A stretch of DNA of 64,000 bases from Halovenus rubra (lineage in GTDB: Archaea > Halobacteriota > Halobacteria > Halobacteriales > Haloarculaceae): NCBI RefSeq assembly GCF_026586665.1, contig NZ_JAODIY010000011.1:60533-124532 (forward strand). The letters run 5' to 3'. Position 1 is the stretch's first letter; every line of letters begins with the position of its first letter. This document shows, piece by piece, positions 59,879 through 64,000 of this stretch. The notes beneath the pieces were generated by a model. That model saw only the letters and a program-made list of their open reading frames with translations, did not search any database and was not told the DNA's origin. A program made the translations under genes and the position numbers.

Positions 59879-60208
59879 TCAACAGTTCGGCCCACAGACC
59901 CCGTAGAACTGCGTTATATAAGCAGTAGTAGCGGTGAAGGAGACAAAGACAACAACAGCGATGAAGCGGGTCGTTCTACCGGTGTAGAGGCACCGAGCAA
60001 CAAGGGTAAGAACTGAGCTAAGAAGTACTGCAGGAACAACAATCATAAAGATGAAACTGGGTGTAACCGTGTCAAGTCCGGTTGCGTCGAAACTAATCAT
60101 GGAAACGAGTTGCACTGGAATAAGGAAAGCAAGAGACAGAAGCCCAGCGAGAGCAAATCCAGCATCTTGAACTCTAACATCATTGATGGAGAGTTGCTTC
60201 GACGACAT
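59879..60208 (-). CDS. Small three-helix membrane protein
   Basis: A 109-residue protein with three hydrophobic helices (about 15-38, 48-70 and 80-97). The sequence before the first helix, SSKQLSINDVRVQDAGFALA, is polar and short. No family recognised. It ends with GVCGPNC, containing two cysteines, perhaps exposed outside the membrane. A TATA box sits 26 nt upstream of the start, so it has its own leaderless promoter. Confidence 0.6.
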   Translation of the reverse strand: MSSKQLSINDVRVQDAGFALAGLLSLAFLIPVQLVSMISFDATGLDTVTPSFIFMIVVPAVLLSSVLTLVARCLYTGRTTRFIAVVVFVSFTATTAYITQFYGVCGPNC

Positions 60209-60230
60209 GTGTAATCGATACAGTGGCGTG

Positions 60231-60238
60231 TATAAATG
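60231..60238 (-). promoter_or_regulatory. TATA box of the small membrane protein gene
   Basis: On the minus strand this reads CATTTATA, centred 26 nt before ATG 60208, indicating a leaderless transcript. Confidence 0.5.
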
Positions 60239-60268
60239 AGGATGGGGTGGGTGTGTCGACCATCCGAG

Positions 60269-60294
60269 CCAAAGAGATGACTTCTCATCTTTGG
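60269..60294. repeat. Inverted repeat upstream of the membrane protein gene
   Basis: CCAAAG-AG-ATGA and TCATCTTTGG pair with a CTTC loop, a 10-bp stem with a two-base bulge. It lies 30 bp upstream of the TATA box of the minus-strand gene, where a regulator could bind. A hairpin terminator for a lost gene is another possibility. Confidence 0.45.
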
Positions 60295-60680
60295 TACGAA
60301 TTCGTTCTTACTCCGGGCGCTAATTGAGCAGATAATTCGGCGCTACCAGCGAGACCATCCTCTGTAGGAACTGTTCGATAACACCTACCCTGTAGAGAAC
60401 GTAAAATAGCGGGCTGGAAAAGCCACAGATTGGCTGTACCAAGACGCTGGTCTATCGTTGAGATACCTCAAGCTGTAAGCAGTATTGTTACAGATATAAA
60501 TCAAATAATGATATATAGAAAAGCAATCTGTCCCAAAACCTCAAAGAGTGCTAGACCTCAGCTAAGCATTTAACTGTTTTCAGTAGTTGTCAAGGCGACT
60601 TGGTGATTGCTGGCAGTGTATATCCCAGACAGTTTCGTATTGAATACCCTCTCATGGCTATGAGTTCAGAGGATACCCAG

Positions 60681-60730
60681 TTGTAGGCTTCATCCCTGTC
60701 CTAAAGCGGCGAGGCTTTTTTCGTGAAAGT
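60681..60730 (+). mobile_element. Possible degenerate IS200/IS605-type end
   Basis: The text GTAGGCTTCATCCCTGTCC, TAAAGCGGCGAGGCTT and a run of T before CGTGAAAG has the layout of ends of haloarchaeal IS200/IS605 elements (TnpB type): GGCTTCA-C-rich, TAAAG, G-rich, GGCTTT. The stem is largely mismatched, so if it is one it is decayed. No transposase remains nearby. Confidence 0.25.
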
Positions 60731-60799
60731 TCTGTAAGGTGTGGATATAGTTGACTTCGGTGAGAACCTAGCTGGAATTACAACAGTTTTTGAATAATA

Positions 60800-60808
60800 G
60801 GTATATGG
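60800..60808 (+). promoter_or_regulatory. TATA box of the second histidine kinase gene
   Basis: GGTATATGG-like sequence centred about 26 nt before ATG 60830, matching a leaderless promoter. Confidence 0.4.
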
Positions 60809-60829
60809 GTTGCCGATAAATACCATGGT

Positions 60830-62545
60830 ATGGTGGAGGAAACGGTCGTCAGCCAGATAGTAATTCTCGTCGCTGGAGTCGGACTAACTGCACTTGCTGC
60901 TCAGATATACCGGTCAGAGCAAACGCCGGTCGGCCGGTCGTTCAGTGCGCTGCTCGTATTACTGGGGGCAACCGCATTCTGCCTCGGCATTACACGAGGG
61001 GAAGGAGTTACAAACAAACTGATCTGGCTGTTCACGAACCTCTCGATTCCACTCGCGTTGCTTGCGTTCAGTTTTGAGTACTACGGCATCACGCTTCGTG
61101 GCTCCCGTGCCAGAATAATCGCCGTTATGACACCGGCGGTGCTTGGCTTTATTGGTGGCACACTCGTCATCCTCGGGACACCCGCACAGAGTCCGGGGTC
61201 AGACGTTCCATTGGATGCCCTCGCTTCGCTCCCGAGTGGTGTGTTCGATACTGCAACGACATTTGATAGAGTCGGGCTCTACTATACTGCTGGTGTCGTC
61301 ATCTTCGCGGTCGGGCTTGTAGCGGTGAACGTCTTCCGGTACGAACACCTCGACAACCGGCTCGCTGCGCTTATTGCTTTCATCGGGGCATGGCCTTGGC
61401 TCGGAAACTTCCTGTTTCCGGAGATAACACCGGTCTACGGTGCTGCTGCTGGGCTTGCCGTCTTGTCCGCAGGATACGCGACCGGTGGCATCGTCGCAGG
61501 GCTTGTAGTGAGCCCGCTTGGCTTATTTGACTCCTCACCTGCAGCCGGAAACGTCGGCCCAGACCGCGCACTCGATTCGATGACCGACGCCGTGGTTATC
61601 ACCGACGACAGTGACAACGTGCTCCGCTTGAACAGCGTTGCCACTGAAACCTTTGATACCACAGAAGAGACTGCTGTCGGTCAGTCTCTTGAGACAGTCA
61701 TTGACCACACAACGGACAACCTCGATAAAAAAGAGACAACAGAGTTAGAGACAGTAGACGGTCTTCGCCAGTTCGAGGTGACACAGTCACCGGTCACCGA
61801 CGACAGTAGCTTCCGACGCGGTACTGTCCTTGTATTCCGTGATGTGACACAGCGCCAGACAAGAGAGCAGCGACTAGAAGTACTCAACCGTGTTCTTCGA
61901 CATAACCTCCGGAACAACGCAACCAGTATTATCGGACGAGCACAGCTCATCAGCGATGGCGGCGATGTCGAGGGTGCTGCAGAGCAGATAATCGAAACGA
62001 CCGAGAACTTGGTTGGGGTCGCCGAGAGTGCACGCAATATCGAGAACATGATGAGCACGTCGGACATCGACGGGTCCATAGCGGTGGCACCGGTTGTCGA
62101 CAAAGTAGTCAACAATCTGTCGTATCCAGACGTCGAGCTTACCACTTCATTACCATCAGATGCCACCGCGGCAGTCGACGCACAGTCGCTCAAGATTGTT
62201 CTCTCCCAACTTGTCGAAAACGCCGCTAAACACAACGACAGTGAGGAGCCGTTCGTCATCATCTCAGGGGATATGACCGACAGTGGAAAGCTTCAGCTTG
62301 CCGTCTCAGATAACGGGCCCGGTATTCCTGAACACGAACGGGCAGTTCTCGACGCCGGCGAAGAAGACCAGCTTCAACACGGCAGCGGCCTCGGACTCTG
62401 GGCCGTTTACTGGGGAGTTACACAGATGGGCGGGACGCTATCTATTACGGACAATGACCCGCGAGGAACCACGGTCGTAGTTGCTGTCCCGTCCGGTGAA
62501 CAAACAAAGTCAGACCAGCGTACCGAGAGCGAAGTTACGGCCTGA
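60830..62545 (+). CDS. Membrane sensor histidine kinase (7TM-PAS-HisKA-HATPase)
   Basis: A 571-residue sensor of the same build as the one at 14.7 kb. About seven membrane helices occupy residues 8-228. A PAS domain follows (about 240-340, DRALDSMTDAVVITDDSDNV). His358 in LNRVLRHNLRNNATS is the phosphoacceptor, and DNGPGI (Asp494) and GSGLGLWAVYWGV mark the ATPase. The C-terminal tail is acidic. No response regulator gene is adjacent; korB is convergent. Confidence 0.9.
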   Translation: MVEETVVSQIVILVAGVGLTALAAQIYRSEQTPVGRSFSALLVLLGATAFCLGITRGEGVTNKLIWLFTNLSIPLALLAFSFEYYGITLRGSRARIIAVMTPAVLGFIGGTLVILGTPAQSPGSDVPLDALASLPSGVFDTATTFDRVGLYYTAGVVIFAVGLVAVNVFRYEHLDNRLAALIAFIGAWPWLGNFLFPEITPVYGAAAGLAVLSAGYATGGIVAGLVVSPLGLFDSSPAAGNVGPDRALDSMTDAVVITDDSDNVLRLNSVATETFDTTEETAVGQSLETVIDHTTDNLDKKETTELETVDGLRQFEVTQSPVTDDSSFRRGTVLVFRDVTQRQTREQRLEVLNRVLRHNLRNNATSIIGRAQLISDGGDVEGAAEQIIETTENLVGVAESARNIENMMSTSDIDGSIAVAPVVDKVVNNLSYPDVELTTSLPSDATAAVDAQSLKIVLSQLVENAAKHNDSEEPFVIISGDMTDSGKLQLAVSDNGPGIPEHERAVLDAGEEDQLQHGSGLGLWAVYWGVTQMGGTLSITDNDPRGTTVVVAVPSGEQTKSDQRTESEVTA

Positions 62546-62571
62546 AAAATACAAGGAGTGACAGACTTGAG

Positions 62572-63435
62572 TCAGTAGAACTCGCGGACGAGGTCCATTG
62601 CACCTTCAGGTGCGCCCTCGGGGATATCCGCCATGTTCTCGTCGACGCCTTCGCGTTTTTCCCACGGGACGCTGTTCTCGTCTTGGTAGATAACACCCGT
62701 GTACTCGGTATCAGCTTCGACAACCTTCTCACGAGCCGCGTCCTTGTCGTGGCGGTCGTGGTCGGTCTCGCCGAGGTCAACAATACTGTCTCGGAAGTAA
62801 TCGTAGGTGTCGACGTCATTGAACGTGACACACGGCGAGTAGACGTTGACGAAACCAAAGCCGTCGTGCTCGATTGCTTCTTTGACGATTTCGGTATGGC
62901 GCTGGCTGTCCGACGAGAACGACTGTGCGATAAAGGTCGCACCCGCAGACAGCGCAAGCGCGAGCGGGTTGACTGGGGGCATGCTGGTTCCCTCAGGCGA
63001 CGTCGCTGTCTCGAAGTCCTCGCGAGAGGTCGGCGACGCCTGGCCTTTCGTCAGTCCGTAGATACGGTTATCCATGACAACATAAGACATATCGACGTTG
63101 CGCCGGACAGCGTGGACGAAGTGTCCGGCACCGATGGAGTACCCGTCACCGTCACCGCCTGCGACCATTACCTCAAGCTCGGGGTTAGCGAGTTTTGCAC
63201 CGATGCCGACAGGCAGGGCGCGACCGTGGACGCCGTGGAGTGCATACGAGTGCATGTACGTCCCAATTTTGCCCGAACAGCCAATCCCTGCGACAACGAA
63301 CGTGTCGTCAGGGTGGTTGCCAGTTTCGGCAAGTCCTTTCATCATGCCGTTCATGGTGCCGAAGTCACCGCACCCGGGGCACCACGTCGGCTGTTTGTCC
63401 GATTTGAAGTCAATGAAGCGAACGTCTGAGCTCAT
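62572..63435 (-). CDS. korB: 2-oxoacid:ferredoxin oxidoreductase subunit beta
   Basis: Oxidatively decarboxylates 2-oxoacids (2-oxoglutarate or pyruvate) with CoA and ferredoxin as acceptor. The 287-residue beta subunit holds the thiamine diphosphate site, WCPGCGDFGTMNGMMKGL (about 18-35), GIGCSGKIGTYMHSY and GGDGDGYSIGAGHFVHAVRR with YVVMDNRIYGLTKGQ. The KTSPT-type tail is ASPTSR. The size and features fit the two-subunit haloarchaeal enzyme, though the choice between Kor and Por cannot be made with certainty from sequence alone. Start overlaps the korA stop by 4 bp. Confidence 0.88.
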   Translation of the reverse strand: MSSDVRFIDFKSDKQPTWCPGCGDFGTMNGMMKGLAETGNHPDDTFVVAGIGCSGKIGTYMHSYALHGVHGRALPVGIGAKLANPELEVMVAGGDGDGYSIGAGHFVHAVRRNVDMSYVVMDNRIYGLTKGQASPTSREDFETATSPEGTSMPPVNPLALALSAGATFIAQSFSSDSQRHTEIVKEAIEHDGFGFVNVYSPCVTFNDVDTYDYFRDSIVDLGETDHDRHDKDAAREKVVEADTEYTGVIYQDENSVPWEKREGVDENMADIPEGAPEGAMDLVREFY

Positions 63436-64000
63436 GCTTGTACCTCCTGTGGGGCGAGTACTGCCTCGATTTCGTTTGCAAGTTCGTCCGCCTTGAAGCG
63501 GACGCCGTTGTATTTGTTGATTCGCTCAACGCGTTCGAGAACATCGTGCTCGATTACGTCGGCGAGCTGACCAGTCGCGTTACATTCGACGACAATTGTC
63601 GTCTCTGCCTGTTCAATCGCGTCGCTGAGGTCTGGTCGTGGGAACAGGTACGGAACTGAGAGGAATCGGACATCGGTCTCACGCTCCGAGAGGATGTCCA
63701 GTGCCTCACGCATGGGTCCTTCGTTCGACCCCCACGAGATGACTAGTGTCTCCGCGTCTGTGTCGCCATACTCACGACACTCCCAGTCTTCGCGTTGTTT
63801 TGCCGTCTCAACTTTCTGCTGGCGCTTTTCGACTTGTTCGAGACGGACATCAGTATCTTCCGTCCGTCGACCAAGCGCGTCGTGCTCCAGACCGGTTGTC
63901 ATGTGTGCACCGTCGTCGGTGCCAGGGAACGCCCGCGGGCTGATTCCATCAGCAGTCGAGAAATGCGGCTGGAAGCGACCCTGCTCGTCAAGCCAAGAGT
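63432..64000 (-). CDS. korA: 2-oxoacid:ferredoxin oxidoreductase subunit alpha (C-terminal part)
   Basis: The C-terminal 189 residues of the alpha subunit; the N-terminal part, including the gamma-like domain of this fused form, lies beyond the window. The reading frame is open to the window edge. Motifs: FSTADGISPRAFPGTDDGAH near the edge, TGLEHDALGRRTEDTDVRLE, AETLVISWGSNEGPMREALDIL, LSVPYLFPRPDLSDAI and VVECNATGQLADVIEHDVLE, typical of KorA. An internal ATG at 63902 is not the start because homology continues beyond it. It overlaps korB by 4 bp (ATGA). Confidence 0.88.
   Translation of the reverse strand, partial: SWLDEQGRFQPHFSTADGISPRAFPGTDDGAHMTTGLEHDALGRRTEDTDVRLEQVEKRQQKVETAKQREDWECREYGDTDAETLVISWGSNEGPMREALDILSERETDVRFLSVPYLFPRPDLSDAIEQAETTIVVECNATGQLADVIEHDVLERVERINKYNGVRFKADELANEIEAVLAPQEVQA

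Larger units (their letters stand above)
60239..60799. other. Noncoding AT-rich interval
   Basis: This gap between the divergent membrane protein and second histidine kinase genes has no supported coding frame. It becomes strongly AT-rich around 60480-60530 (GATATAAATCAAATAATG). It contains one clear hairpin (60269-60294) and a segment that resembles a degenerate transposon end (60681-60730); both are listed separately. It looks like a region that has taken up and lost mobile DNA. Confidence 0.45.

Noticed and set aside
62683-63429. A 248-codon plus-strand frame opposite korB
   Set aside because: It lies wholly on the other strand of a well supported enzyme gene and has an Arg-rich, non-acidic composition.
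1-64000. CRISPR arrays, rRNA genes, prophage or intact insertion sequence
   Set aside because: I looked for regularly spaced repeats, rRNA motifs, integrases and transposases in the whole window and saw none. Two possible IS end remnants are reported separately.

Overview
The window is a continuous stretch of a haloarchaeal (class Halobacteria) chromosome. The evidence is the acidic, Asp/Glu-rich proteome, archaeal ribosomal proteins S19e and S6e, aIF6, class I lysyl-tRNA synthetase, CheF proteins, archaeal type IV pilin motifs, TATA boxes about 26-28 nt before start codons (mostly leaderless genes), and an archaeal initiator tRNA with A1-U72 and three G:C pairs in the anticodon stem. Codon third positions are mixed rather than extremely GC-rich, so a moderate-GC haloarchaeon is likely. 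I do not name a genus.

Layout. 0-14 kb is mainly core information processing and metabolism: aIF6 (cut by the window edge), phytoene synthase, an NTF2-like protein, an NDH-2-like flavoprotein, S19e, ThiL, a site-2 protease, a small DUF7123 protein, UMP kinase, LysRS, LeuRS, cobyrinate diamide synthase, and a GT2/GtrA pair followed by initiator tRNA-Met. 14-20.5 kb has a membrane histidine kinase, a small hypothetical, an SPFH protein, BtpA, a thioredoxin-fold protein and a small winged-helix protein.

20.8-33.4 kb is the most distinctive region: a PilB/PilC type IV pilus machine followed by five overlapping genes for small pilin-like proteins, and then, from its own promoter, a 1463-residue pilin-like protein with a von Willebrand A (VWA) domain and CARDB-like repeats. 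All six secreted candidates carry an N-terminal R(G/A)(V/Q) pilin motif. The five small ones have exactly two cysteines each and the giant one has four. I read this as a disulfide-stabilised pilus or pseudopilus with a VWA adhesin.

33.4-47.6 kb: TyrRS, a Trm9-like methyltransferase, then a tight Liv-type ABC operon (lipoprotein, LivF, LivG, acyl-CoA ligase, LivH, LivM), then an amidohydrolase-2 protein, an APH-fold kinase, a CaiB-type CoA-transferase, a PaaK-like protein lacking key adenylation motifs, and a short-chain dehydrogenase. Together these look like uptake and CoA-activation of an organic (perhaps aromatic) acid.

47.6-64 kb: a HIT protein, a Zn/Cd-type P1B ATPase, a convergent pair of CheF paralogues with no other che or archaellum genes nearby, DUF7112, S6e, a REC-PAS-PAS protein without an output domain, a TIGR00300/LOR-SDH (ornithine cyclodeaminase type) enzyme, iPGM, TruA with a structured leader, two small haloarchaeal proteins, a second histidine kinase, and the KorB/KorA 2-oxoacid:ferredoxin oxidoreductase genes (korA runs off the end). 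The gene-poor stretches at 53.4-53.9, 59.0-59.5 and 60.2-60.8 kb include hairpins, one or two of which resemble ends of IS200/IS605-type elements. No CRISPR array, rRNA or intact transposase was seen.
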